Shown here one piece after another: positions 21,712 to 31,509 of a stretch of DNA of 64,000 bases. Both the position numbers and the translations under genes were made by a program. This stretch comes from Bemisia tabaci (taxonomy: Eukaryota > Arthropoda > Insecta > Hemiptera > Aleyrodidae): NCBI RefSeq assembly GCF_918797505.1, contig NC_092802.1:6157480-6221479 (forward strand), given 5' to 3'. The notes under the pieces are model-generated. The model worked only from the letters and a program-made list of their open reading frames with translations. It did not search any database and was not told the DNA's origin. Numbering within the stretch: position 1 is the stretch's first letter; every line of letters begins with the position of its first letter.

Positions 21712-21872
21712 ATATGTCCAAATATGATGGCACCTGAAAAGGGGAGGGATGTGGTGGCAAAAGACTTAAACTCACTAAGCGCACAGCTTTTTGCGAAGAA
21801 GATAGTTAAGCGCGTTCTTTTATGCGAAAAAAAAAAACTGTGAAGCGCGCAAGTCTCGTGGACGTTCAAAGC

Positions 21873-22127
21873 TGCCGTGCTAAGGACAAATGTCGTATGA
21901 ACCTCCGAAGGTTGCCAAATTTCCTTCGATAAAATGTTCATTTTGGAGGAAAGTCATGAACTTTTTTTTCCCCGAGAAATTTTCAAGAACTTTATCAGAT
22001 TGCGAACAAAAGTATCTGAAAAATTGGAAGAAAAAAATTTACCAGAATTTCCCGAAAATTCGTGATTTACCACCGGGAAGTTGGCAACGCCTGAAGGTCC
22101 ATACGGCGTTCTTCCTCAGCGCGGCAG
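21873..22127. mobile_element. GCCGTGCTAAGG fold-back MITE
   Basis: TGCCGTGCTAAGGACAAATG at left and CATACGGCGTTCTTCCTCAG plus CGCGGCA at right are inverted; GTTGCCAAATTTCC and GGAAGTTGGCAAC also pair. Confidence 0.75.
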
Positions 22128-22331
22128 AATGCGAAGGCAACCTTAACAAACGCAAAGGCTGCCTCCAAAAATGTGAAGGCGAAGAACTTCCTGCACCCCT
22201 GCGAAAATGGAGAATTTGCAGGTGTCTGAAAGTTGATGAATTTCATATTGCAGTGGAAACTTCTGAGTAAACTGAACACTCGGATAACCTTGCTTCGGAA
22301 ATTGAAATTTTCTGGAGGAGATATGCCAAAA

Positions 22332-22530
22332 TCGCCTCTGGTGGTAGAGTGGTTGTAGCGCTTATCCTATGATCGGAAGGTTCCGGGTTCGATTCCACGT
22401 CAGGTGGTCAGGTTTTGATGGTCTCGAACAATGTCTATCTGGGGTTGGCTTGATTAGGGACGGAGGGGGGATTGGGCTCTAGGGATGGTAAAGCGCAAGA
22501 AAAAAAAATTAAAAAAAAAAAAAAAAAAAT
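22332..22530 (+). repeat. tRNA-derived SINE
   Basis: A Pol III layout is visible: an A-box-like TGGTAGAGTGG at about 22341, a B box GGTTCGATTCC at about 22387, a non-tRNA body, and an A-rich tail (about 22498-22530). The acceptor stem does not close as a real tRNA, so this is a SINE copy. Confidence 0.65.
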
Positions 22531-22770
22531 TATCTTATCTGCTAAAGTACATGCGTTTAAATGGGAAATGCCACCGGATGACGTCTTTTGGCGGTGCATT
22601 TTCTCACTTTAAAATCTATTTTTTTACTGTTCCCCCCCTTCAGAGAAAAATTATAAAAAATACTGCGAAATCAGCGCAGCTCCTTAAGCACTCTCAAATG
22701 AAGCAATAAAAAATTCGCGTGCAAATTCTCCAATCCCTGACTATCCAGGTTTCCTAGGCCACCGGCAACT

Positions 22771-23025
22771 CTGCCGTGCTAAGGAAGAACGCCGTATGAA
22801 CATTCAAGAGTTGCCAAATTTCCCCGGATAAAACAGGTATTCATGACGAAATTTATGCATTCATTTCCTTGAAATGTTCAGATATTTTAGCTTAAAGTGC
22901 GAGCAAAAAAGTCAGAAATTTTGAAGAAAAATGTTTACAACTTCTCCATTAGATTATTATTTTACTGGAGAAAATTTGGCAACAATATTGAAGGTTCATA
23001 CGGCGTTTTTACTTGGCACGGCAGG
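22771..23025. mobile_element. GCCGTGCTAAGG fold-back MITE
   Basis: CTGCCGTGCTAAGGAAGAAC GCCGTATGA at left and TCATACGGCGTTTTTACTTG GCACGGCAG at right are inverted, with AAGAGTTGCCAAATTTCC inside. It is a full-length family member. Confidence 0.85.
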
Positions 23026-23514
23026 TCTCTGCTGGCTCTTCCAAGAATCGATTCATTTCCATAGGTTTACATGTAGAGGGAACGACGTTGCCAACATGCT
23101 ATGTAGGCGCTCTAAAGAAAGGTTCTGTGCTAAAATGTTCTACGGAATTTCGAACCTCGCGTTCCTTAGCTGCTCTCTCGCTGGTTGTGAAAAACACGTG
23201 TATCAATTTTTTTACACCCTGTGTCGGACTATTACGTGGGCAGAGTACGCCTAAGGTCATAGTTTCACGAACTTTAAATACAAAAAATTGAGGTATGGCT
23301 CCATTTTACCAACGTTTTTATGAGCGTTCACCGCACGCTATGCGTAGCGGACAATCTGTCCGGAGTTTTTTTCGACTCTGGATTTTACATTGTAACATGC
23401 TGTAATGGAAAGACCCCACTTTGCTTTCTGGGTAGGTGATCTACCGTAGATCCACCATTTTATGCGGCGAAAAGCGATTTTATTTTCCTCAATTTTCTGT
23501 TTGTTAATATTGCT

Positions 23515-23518
<4 letters not shown>

Positions 23519-23563
<45 letters not shown>
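23519..23563. repeat. Poly(T) tract, about 45 bases
   Basis: A long uninterrupted T-run that could be the reversed poly(A) tail of a retroposon. The 116-codon frame across it gives poly-Phe and is not a gene. Confidence 0.8.
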
Positions 23564-23564
<1 letters not shown>

Positions 23565-23690
23565 TTATGGTGCACTGTATAATTCATCGTACGCTTTTAT
23601 TTGACATAATTTATTCTTCTTTCGTGAAACTGCTAAACTTAATCACAATGAGAGGAAAAGCACTAAAGAGTGCCCCAAATACTGTATGTA

Positions 23691-23768
23691 ACAAGGTGGA
23701 GAAATGGTGCTGGGTCCACACCATTTCAACATCAATGGTGTGTACCCAGCACCATTTCTCCACCTTGT
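23691..23768. repeat. Near-perfect 78-bp hairpin
   Basis: Two 35-base arms (from ACAAGGTGGAGAAATGGTGC to ...ACACCATT) pair with one mismatch around an 8-base loop, TCAACATC. The size fits a small MITE or a pre-miRNA-like hairpin; the sequence alone cannot separate these. Confidence 0.85.
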
Positions 23769-24193
23769 CACATCTTAACCACGATTTTATGTTAAATTCC
23801 AGTTCACATTAAAAAAAATTTCTCAAAACTATTTGGGCACGAAGTACCCCTTTACTTTATAACACGAATGGAACCACCGCACCGTTAGCGCTATCTGCTG
23901 GAGAATTTAGAAACTTAAGTTTCTCTCCACTCGTTTTACATGCCAGTGATCAATGTTGTGTGGCGCCTTGTCCAAAGTCAACTGAATAACTTTTGTAGAT
24001 GGTTGCTAATATGCTGATGGCAAATAAAAAAATAATAAAAAAATCTGTCTTTACGTTAACAGGTAATGATGTTACCATATCTTAATTAATAATTCAATCC
24101 TTTTCTAGTAAAAATGAAAAGGTCCGTAACGCTCTCCAACGTCCGTGAGTTGGAACCAAACCCTTGTTTTTAACCCTGTGTCCACCCCTTGTG

Positions 24194-24335
24194 TCGGGGT
24201 GGACGAGTGAAATTACGAGGGTAGTAAAGACTAGCACGTATACGGATGCCCAAAGCCTGTTTATTTGCAAGGAGAAGCATGGATACATCGATGCCGTAGA
24301 ATCAAATAAGTTTTGCTCTACCATGTCTGCCAACT
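24194..24335 (+). pseudogene. Decayed copy of the four-cysteine exon (copy 3)
   Basis: The frame reads TSTYTDAQSLFICKEKHGYI, which lines up with TYSDALCVEYCKEQNGYF of gene 1 exon 2. The C-x4-G-Y-[FI] core is kept, the first Cys is replaced by Ser, the C-x-C-x-V-S half cannot be recognised, and the frame reaches a stop soon after. No matching coiled-coil exon is seen nearby. It is probably a relic of a tandem duplication. The upstream boundary is uncertain; TTTTCTAG at about 24110 is a possible old acceptor. Confidence 0.55.
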
Positions 24336-24469
24336 TTTTAGCCCTTCAAAATGGAAAAATCTGACCTTTTTTTTTTTTAAATTTGTTCAAAATTTTACGC
24401 TTAATCAGGTCCCAACATCGCTTTAGGCAGTTTTTGCCATTTAATATCAGAATTTTGGCCCTAAACAGC

Positions 24470-26180
24470 TGAAATGTCCTGTACCGTAGCCTGTCTGCGA
24501 CTCAAGTGCGCAACTTTAACGCTTCATAACCATCATCTTGCATCTAAATACTTCCACTTCTGCTGTAAATTCACACTCAATTTGTACCTAACTTATTATT
24601 TTCAGTTATATTCATCCAAATAAGTGAAAATATTGACCGTCTTTGCGTCATGCAGCCTTGTCTGCGGAATTCGCGTCCTGTACCGTAGCCCCCTTTTTTC
24701 AGCATCATTTCGTCCGTTACAGTGCAGCACTTATGAACTTTGTTTACTTTTTTTGTGTTATCGTGACTATCACACGCTGATGTCGAGCAGAGGAAAAAAA
24801 ACCGCAATGAAACAGTAAATTTTGACCGTTTTTTATGAGTTTCTAGGTTTAACGACCATCTAGGATGTCCTTACCGTATACCTACCTTTTTAATGCATAA
24901 ATCACTTCAAACTCTCGAATTTTGGTATTTTTTGATACGCTCTGATATCTTAACCTCAAATCCAGAATTTCAACCACATGCGTGAATATGCCCGAGCACC
25001 GTTGCCAATAATCACACGATTTGTCCGCACCGTAGCCGTCCGTACCGTAGCCCGTAGCCGTCCGGTACCGTAGCCCGTAGCTGACGCGCGATGCGGCCGG
25101 GTCTACGGTAAGTACGGACAAAATGCGAAAGTCATCCAAAAATCGGTGCGCTGTTTGATAGATCATCCCACTTTACTTTATTTTATCTATCACCAAAATT
25201 TGGAATTTAAAAAAAAAAGAGAGACGTATTTTTTTTTAGTACGACGCGACTTAGAAGAAGGAGGCTTTTTTTTCGATGATTGCATAAGGATCGCCATCTT
25301 TTTATTTTTTTCATTTTTTCTTTTAGAACTTTGAGTCCTCTTTTTCGTCTGAAGTTCATAGCAATTTATTCGTTTAATATTTATTCGTTAATATCTAACT
25401 TATTTTTTTCTTATTGTCCTTTAAATATTTATTTAAGGTGATTTGTGACCACATTTTCGATAAATTTACCTTTTTGTTTTCTTTCTTATTTTGTAAAAGT
25501 GCACCTGAAACGTTCTAACGTTGTCAAGCTTGTTTTAAGAACTCAGCTTCTAAGATTTGTCCCTAATTATTTAATGCGTTTACTTTAAAATAAAAGCAGT
25601 TCATTATTTTTGAAAAACTGATTTACTTACTCTTTTTACCTTTATTGCCTGTAATTATTTATAAAAGTGGCACTTATAAGCTATGCTATAACTTAGCAGT
25701 TTATTCCCCAATGAATTTCAGTTCTTTATAATTCGGCCCTTGCATACAGTAATATTTACGAATGCCTCTTCGTCCTTACCGCAGCCCGTTTGTCCGTACC
25801 GTAACGTTATTGTCCTGTACCGTAGACCAGTAAAAAATTGTACAATTTGTAGCTTTAAAAAGAGCAAACCTGTAGAAATTCTTTAAAAAAGTTGTCTACC
25901 ACATCTTCTAAGTTAGTTCTAAAGAAATTAATTAAAATTAATCGTATAATTACATTTCCCGGTTTTTATGGGAGAAAAATGATGGCGCAAAATTCTATAA
26001 ATCGGACTTTAGAGCAATTTGGGTGCTAAATTTTGGAAGTAAAAACTTTGAAGGAAATTTTTTTTTATTCTTCTACAAGAATATATCTCATTGAGTGCAA
26101 AAAAACTTAAAACGGTATTATTATCGCACGTATTGATAGAAAAACAAGCCTGTTTAATTGGTCTACGGTACGGACAAAAA
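24470..26180. repeat. Scattered GTACCGTAGCC motif cluster
   Basis: GTCCGTACCGTAGCC or close variants recur at about 24480, 24676, 24870, 25022-25085 (four times in a row), 25770-25830 (three times) and, inverted, at 25098 and 26160. The intervening DNA is AT-rich and not coding. It could be a degenerate satellite-like component of one long element. Confidence 0.6.
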
Positions 26181-26339
26181 AACTTAACTTCCAGCGATAA
26201 AAGAGGCCAAAAAATTTTTTCTGTTGAAAAAGAAGATTGACCACTATTAAAATCGACTTTCCAAGAGTATGAGGACTTCAGAAAACATCCTGAAGTCTTG
26301 AAATAACCACCGGCAACTACATGAGGAATCCTATATATT

Positions 26340-26875
26340 AAAATGCAAAGTTCCGAATCTTGGGGCATTAACTTTGAGAGAACCACCGGACCGATTTGCG
26401 TGATCTTTTTTTTAAATGAAAGCCCCTGAGCTGTAGATTTGCAGGCTGTGATCGTTTTTTTCGATTTTCTCAAATTTTCTCCCATAATTTTCTCAAATTT
26501 TCTTCGATGCATTAAAACGGAGGTCCGAATCTTTGGACGTTAACTTTGAGAGAACCACCGGACCGATTTGCATGATTTTTGTTTTAAATGAAAGCCTGTG
26601 ATCTGTAGATTTGCAGGCTGTGATCGTTTTTTTCGATTTTCTCAAATTGTCTTACTTTTATCGACGAGTGAAGTTTAGCTGGGCTCAAATTTTCTCCCAT
26701 TTATTCAGACTAAAGTCCGCATTTTGGGACATTAACTTTGAGAGAACCACCGGACCGATTTGCATGGGTTTTTTTTTAAATGAAAGCTTCTGATCTGTAG
26801 ATTTGCAGGCTGTAATTGTTTTTTAGATTTTCTCAAATGTTCTTACTTTTATCGACGAGTAAAGTTCAGCTGTTT
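26340..26875. repeat. Tandem triplicate, about 180-bp unit
   Basis: TTAACTTTGAGAGAACCACC plus GGACCGATTTGC appears at about 26368, 26539 and 26731, each followed by TTTAAATGAAAGC and CTGTAGATTTGCAGGCTGT. The 167-codon - strand frame overlapping this has no family support. Confidence 0.8.
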
Positions 26876-27249
26876 CGAGCGGTCATCTGACCGCTACCTG
26901 CTTGCCCGTCCCTAGATACCCCCTCTAGGGTCTCAGCCACCCCTCCCACCACGTTCTTTCGGCTATCTCCGTTTTCTTTCGTATAGCTTTCCTCCCACCA
27001 ACCTCAAAGAAGGTTTGGGTCGCATTGTCGTTCGTCACTCACCACCCACATTCCGTCGCAATCTCTCGGCTACTCCGCTTCACCACTTCTTGATAGGCAT
27101 CCTGGCGGTTTGACTGACCCTGACTTATTAACTGCAGCGGTGCGCACACGTATTGCTAACAACATGTATTGTTATGGACATTTCATTCTTATTTGTTCTT
27201 TTCTCTTTCCAACTTTGTTTCAAATTTGCTGTCTTCGTTTCTTCCTCTC

Positions 27250-28753
27250 TCTTTATTTTGTTGGTCGGTCGACTACGTTGATCGGCTTTTTGCTATTGAA
27301 AGCACATTAAGACTTCATGGATTTTCAATATCATCATTTGATCTTCCGGAATTGCTTCCAATTAACCTGAATCTTCAAGGGTCAGAGCCTGACTCTCCTC
27401 CCCCTAAAACTATGATTCCATGATTTCTGCCGCTAACCCAGAGCAACATCAAATTATTTCTGAAATAATTAGTCTCATCCAAAATCCATCTTACACGTGT
27501 AATGCGATTTTCATTGATGGTCCAGGAGGATCGGGAAAAACTTTCGTTTAAGAATGTCTTACTGCGTATTGTACAAAGGAAAACTTAGACGTCATCTCCG
27601 TTGCTTGGACAGGTATCGCCGCATCGTTGCTACCTAACGGTCGGCCGGTTCATAGCAAATTCAAAATTCCTTCGGTTCTGAATGAGAATTCTGTGTCGAG
27701 TCTCACGGTTAGCTCAAGAGAGGCTGAGACTATTCGGAAAACAACGATCATTTTTTGGGGCGAAGCTCCCATGGTTATCACGCATGCTCTGGCATGCATC
27801 GACCGACTTCTTATTTAGAGAATGGGTAATGATATCCCTTTTCGAGGAAAAATTGTCGTCTAGGGTGGTGATTTTAGACAGGTTTTAGGTACCCGTTGTT
27901 CCGCATGCTTCTCGCCAAACATTGGTGCAAAATGCAATCAAATTCTCACCACTTTGACCTCTTTTCAAAATCAGAAAACTTACTCATGAGAGCTTTGCAA
28001 GACGAAGCGGAGTTTGCAAAATTTTAACTCGAAATAGGTGATGGTGTTTACCTTTCTGCTAAAAAAGGCCATGCCGGAATTCATTGATTTACCGACAAGC
28101 AGTATTACTGAAACTGATATTATTACTGAAATTTATGGAAAAGATAGCTTCCTCATGTTCGAACGTAGATTTCACAAACTGCGCAATTCTGGCCCCTAAA
28201 AATAAGCATTGCAATGAAATTAACGACAAGGTTGTTGAAGTTCTTTCAGGTGTCTCTAAAACGTACTTCAGTGTTAACAGGCTCATTGTAGAGGAAGAGG
28301 GAGAGGCTCTCAATTTTCCCCTCGAATTCTTGGACAGTCTTAATCTTAGTGGCTTACCACCGCATAAACTCACACTTTTGGAGGGGGTTTTTGTCATGCT
28401 TTTAAGAAACCTCAACGTTTCTAAAGGTTTATCGAATGGTACCCGATCGATCGTCTGGAAACGTTATGAAAATTGTCTTGATTTGCAGGTCATTTCCGGC
28501 GAGAAGGCCGGTGAAAGAATTTCACTGCCAAGAATTGATTTGTCACCTGCAGACTCCTCTCTCCCTTTCTCTTTTAAGAGGCGACAATTTCCAATTCGCA
28601 TTGCGTTCTGCATGACCATCATCAAAGCTAAGGGTCAAACACTGAAGCGAGTCGGCATTTATTTACCCCAAACAGTTTTTGGCCATGGTAAACTATATGT
28701 TGCACTCTCACGAGCTACATCGTACAAAAATTTTGAAGTCCAAATTCTTCCCA
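27250..28753 (+). pseudogene. Decayed Helitron Pif1-like helicase (5' part)
   Basis: The helicase domain of a rolling-circle Helitron, broken by stops and shifts. The Walker A motif IFIDGPGGSGKTFV is at about 27511-27552 and is followed directly by TAA. The next blocks read AWTGIAASLLP and, at the Walker B position, FWGEAP, where family members have DEAP, so the key Asp is lost. A GGDFRQVL block follows out of frame (about 27865-27885). From about 28084 the C-terminal half is open, with ILAPKNKHCNEIN and the terminal helicase motifs ending LYVALSRATSYKNFEV. No Rep endonuclease domain is visible in the window. The coding region resumes after the LINE insertion at 30648. Confidence 0.85.
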
Positions 28754-30635
28754 TGAAAAATGATGAAGTCATCCCATGATGAAGTCAGAGATGCTGCAAG
28801 GTCTAAGAAGGAAGCATTTTTACAGTATAAATCTAATCCCACTCCAGAAGAATATGAAAAGTACAAAAGGGTCCGCAATTCGATGAACCAGAGAATTAGG
28901 AAAATTAAAGAAGGCTATTGGGAAAGTTACACCAAAGGAATGGAGCATGACTTTTATGGTGCGCAACGGAAAATGTGGAATGCTCTTCGAAATCAGCGGA
29001 AAGAAATCTGTGAATTTAGGCAGGCCCATCACATTCGGAAAGAAGAATGGCACACTTATTTTACTGAACTGTACAAAGATGCAGATGACGACATCCAAGA
29101 GAGGATTGATTACCAGAACGAAGATAATGTGACCGTGTCATTGGAGATGGTGACCAAAGCCATTCACAGATTAAAGCTCAGAAAATCCCCTGGACCAGAT
29201 GGCATCGGAAATGAATTCGTTAAATATGGTGGAAAAGTCCTAGCTGTGTGGATGCATCGTCTGTTCCAAAAAATTTTGGAAGAAAAGAAAATGCCGGAAG
29301 ACTGGAAGGATAGTTTCACAATTCCCATCTTCAAGAAAGGTGACAAATTTGTACCTGAAAATTATCGCGGTATTACGCTCCTAAACACGTGCTCCAAGCT
29401 ATTTACATCCGTTCTCAAAGATATTTTGGAGCAGATTGTGCATATGGCCGAGGAACAGCAAGGGTTTAGGAAAAACAGAGGCACCAACGATGCCATATTC
29501 ATGGTACGACAATTGGCAGAGAAATCCATCGAGTTCAACAAGCCTTTATTTTTATGTTTTGTGGATTTGGAGAAGGCATTCGACCGCGTACGGAGAACAG
29601 ATGTCTTGAGGATACTTAACGAGCGGAATGTTCCCAGGTGTCTCATCGAGATAGTTGCCGACTTGAACTCGAACACCAAGACACGGATAGTCACCAGGGA
29701 GGGAACCTCTGATGTAGTCATTGTAAACAGAGGAGTAAGACAAGGGGACTCCCTCAGCTCTTTTCTATTCAATTTGTTAATGAATAAGCTAATCGATGCA
29801 GTTAGATTTAAGAGAGGCTATCGGCTAGGCAATTCGAATATCAATATAATCTGTTATGCAGACGATGCTGTTTTAGTAGCAAGCTCCGAGGATGATCTGC
29901 AAAGAATGCTCCATTCCTTCAACCTGGCTGCAGAGGTATTCAACATGAAAGTGTCGGCTAAAAAAACAAAAAGTATGGTCATCAGCAAAAATCCAATACG
30001 ATGTAAGCTAGTCGTGGACGGTACCGTAGTTGAACAAGTAATGCAGTTTAAGTACTTGGGCGCTTTAATAACGAGTGTGAAGGATTTAGGGACCGAGGTG
30101 CGGAGTCAGACAATCAAGGCAACTAGAGTAGCCGGATGCCTAAATGAAATGGTTTGGAGGAATAAGTACATGGCTAAAGAGAGCAAAGTTCGAGTTTATA
30201 AAACGGTTGTAAGACCTGTGCTGACTTACGCTGCGGAGACCCGAGCGGACACGAAGCGCACTAAACAACAGTTGCGGACCGTAGAAATGAAAGTCCTGAG
30301 GAAAATAGCAGGCTTTACGCTCCGAGATAGGCAGACCAACGAGTCAATTCGCGAAGAGTGCCAAATTCAAGATATTGCCAAATGGACCAAGATGCGCCGG
30401 AAAATGTGGTCGGAACATGTTGAGAGGATGGACGGGGAAAGGCTTGCCAAGATTTGTATGGTAGGACGACCTCATAGCCAAAGGCAACCCGGACGACCGC
30501 CCAAGAGATGGGCACAGAGCTGCCTTTCATCCCCGGAGAATTAAGTGATCTCTCTCATCGGCATCATATTACTGTTTTAGAGGCTAGACAAACAGGGTCA
30601 CGGCCCTAGTCAGAAGGCAGAAGAAGAAGAAGAAG
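28754..30635 (+). mobile_element. 5'-truncated LINE inserted in the Helitron
   Basis: Flanked by identical 12-bp target duplications AAATTCTTCCCA (28742-28753 and 30636-30647), which sit exactly where the helicase coding frame is interrupted. The 3' end is a (GAA)n-type tail (about 30615-30635). The element lacks the endonuclease and starts inside the region before the reverse transcriptase. Confidence 0.93.
28760..30544 (+). CDS. LINE reverse transcriptase, N-terminally truncated ORF2
   Basis: A 594-codon uninterrupted frame. It shows the LINE RT blocks in order: RKSPGPDGIGNEFVK; IPIFKKGD followed by NYRGITLLN; QQGFRKNRGTNDAI; catalytic block A FVDLEKAFDRV; block B RGVRQGDSLSSFLFN; catalytic block C ICYADDAVLVA with both aspartates; then FKYLGALIT. 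The C-terminus has the common LINE tail (MWSEHVERMD...; GRPPKRW). The apurinic-like endonuclease that normally precedes RT is absent, so the copy is dead on arrival though its RT is not yet decayed: a recent 5'-truncated insertion. The apparent ATG only reflects the truncation point. The clade (RTE- or CR1-like) cannot be settled by eye. Confidence 0.88.
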   Translation: MMKSSHDEVRDAARSKKEAFLQYKSNPTPEEYEKYKRVRNSMNQRIRKIKEGYWESYTKGMEHDFYGAQRKMWNALRNQRKEICEFRQAHHIRKEEWHTYFTELYKDADDDIQERIDYQNEDNVTVSLEMVTKAIHRLKLRKSPGPDGIGNEFVKYGGKVLAVWMHRLFQKILEEKKMPEDWKDSFTIPIFKKGDKFVPENYRGITLLNTCSKLFTSVLKDILEQIVHMAEEQQGFRKNRGTNDAIFMVRQLAEKSIEFNKPLFLCFVDLEKAFDRVRRTDVLRILNERNVPRCLIEIVADLNSNTKTRIVTREGTSDVVIVNRGVRQGDSLSSFLFNLLMNKLIDAVRFKRGYRLGNSNINIICYADDAVLVASSEDDLQRMLHSFNLAAEVFNMKVSAKKTKSMVISKNPIRCKLVVDGTVVEQVMQFKYLGALITSVKDLGTEVRSQTIKATRVAGCLNEMVWRNKYMAKESKVRVYKTVVRPVLTYAAETRADTKRTKQQLRTVEMKVLRKIAGFTLRDRQTNESIREECQIQDIAKWTKMRRKMWSEHVERMDGERLAKICMVGRPHSQRQPGRPPKRWAQSCLSSPEN

Positions 30636-30647
30636 AAATTCTTCCCA

Positions 30648-30993
30648 AAGGCAACCGTACAAAAAACATCGTGCACAAAGAGGTGCTTCGATCTTTTATA
30701 AATCCCAAAAGCCTCATAGTCATTAGAAAATTATCAAAAAATAAAAATAAAAAAAATTTAAACAGTAACACAAAAAAAAAGAAAAATTAATAATGCGAGC
30801 TTTTTATAACATTTTTCGGTAGAATGGCAGTCTCCACCCTGTAACGCAGAGAGGCAGTTAAATTCCTTGATCTTCTGCCGCAGAATCATCATCATTATTA
30901 AATAGATTCAACTAATCGCTCCGATTCCAAATAAGCTACTGCACCACCATTGCTAGCTGTGGAGGGCGCCCGTAGGGCGCCCGGAGCAGCTAG
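30648..30993 (+). mobile_element. Helitron 3' remainder and terminus
   Basis: Directly after the second target duplication the helicase frame continues with KGNRTKNIVHKEVL, the usual end of Helitron helicases. The tract ends with an 8-bp stem and 3-base loop, GGGCGCCC-GTA-GGGCGCCC (30964-30982), seven bases, then CTAG (30990-30993) and T. A hairpin plus CTRR plus T is the Helitron 3' end. No second gene is seen between. Confidence 0.85.
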
Positions 30994-31132
30994 TACATTT
31001 TGAAATGAGGAACCTTTATCCCTGCCTCTCCCATAAAAGCACATATCTGCACAGGGAAACCAATGGCATGTATGTTGTTTCTAAAATGAGCCAGAAATAG
31101 TGGTTCCTTACTAAAAAATGTAATTAATATGA

Positions 31133-31251
31133 TTACGAGCTCGTCAGCAACTAACGCAAAAGCCAAATGCTATCGCTCAGATGTCATAGCCACGTGTCGC
31201 GGAAGCTCACACAGCATATTATTAAAGAATTCAGAGAAGACAAGGAACAAG
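31133..31251 (+). pseudogene. Decayed copy of the four-cysteine exon (copy 4), 3' half
   Basis: TACGAGCTCGTCAGC matches gene 1 exon 2 base for base. Further on, one frame reads CHSHVSRKLTQHIIKEF, matching CSCNVSNNFKQFIIKHF, with the second Cys changed to Ser. It ends at a GTGAGG donor in the same place as the GTGAGA of gene 1. The downstream sequence (about 31255-31370) still matches intron 2 of gene 1. The first half of the exon is missing and the frame is shifted inside, so it is a pseudogene. The Helitron terminus lies 140 bases upstream. Confidence 0.7.
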
Positions 31252-31509
31252 TGAGGAAACATAATATTTCAATGGACTTTTTTTTAGAAGAGAGTCGCCC
31301 TGATACTATCTAAACATACCATTCACAGATCAGAAAAACTCTTGAAAATTAGGATATCTTCGTCAATGAAAATAGTGTTTTCGTGGAAACCATGGTAAAT
31401 TTCCTCGGTATATTGAATAATCAACGTTACATTCTTGGGTGTTGCAAGGAGGGCCAGGAGGGGTTCGCCCTTGTGAATGGAAAATGAAGAGAATTAAAAA
31501 AGTAAAAAT

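Noticed and set aside
22332..22410. Functional tRNA gene
   Set aside because: A and B boxes are present but stems do not close and a SINE body with an A-rich tail follows.
26009..26512. 167-codon - strand ORF
   Set aside because: It runs into the triplicated noncoding repeat and has no recognisable motif or splice context.
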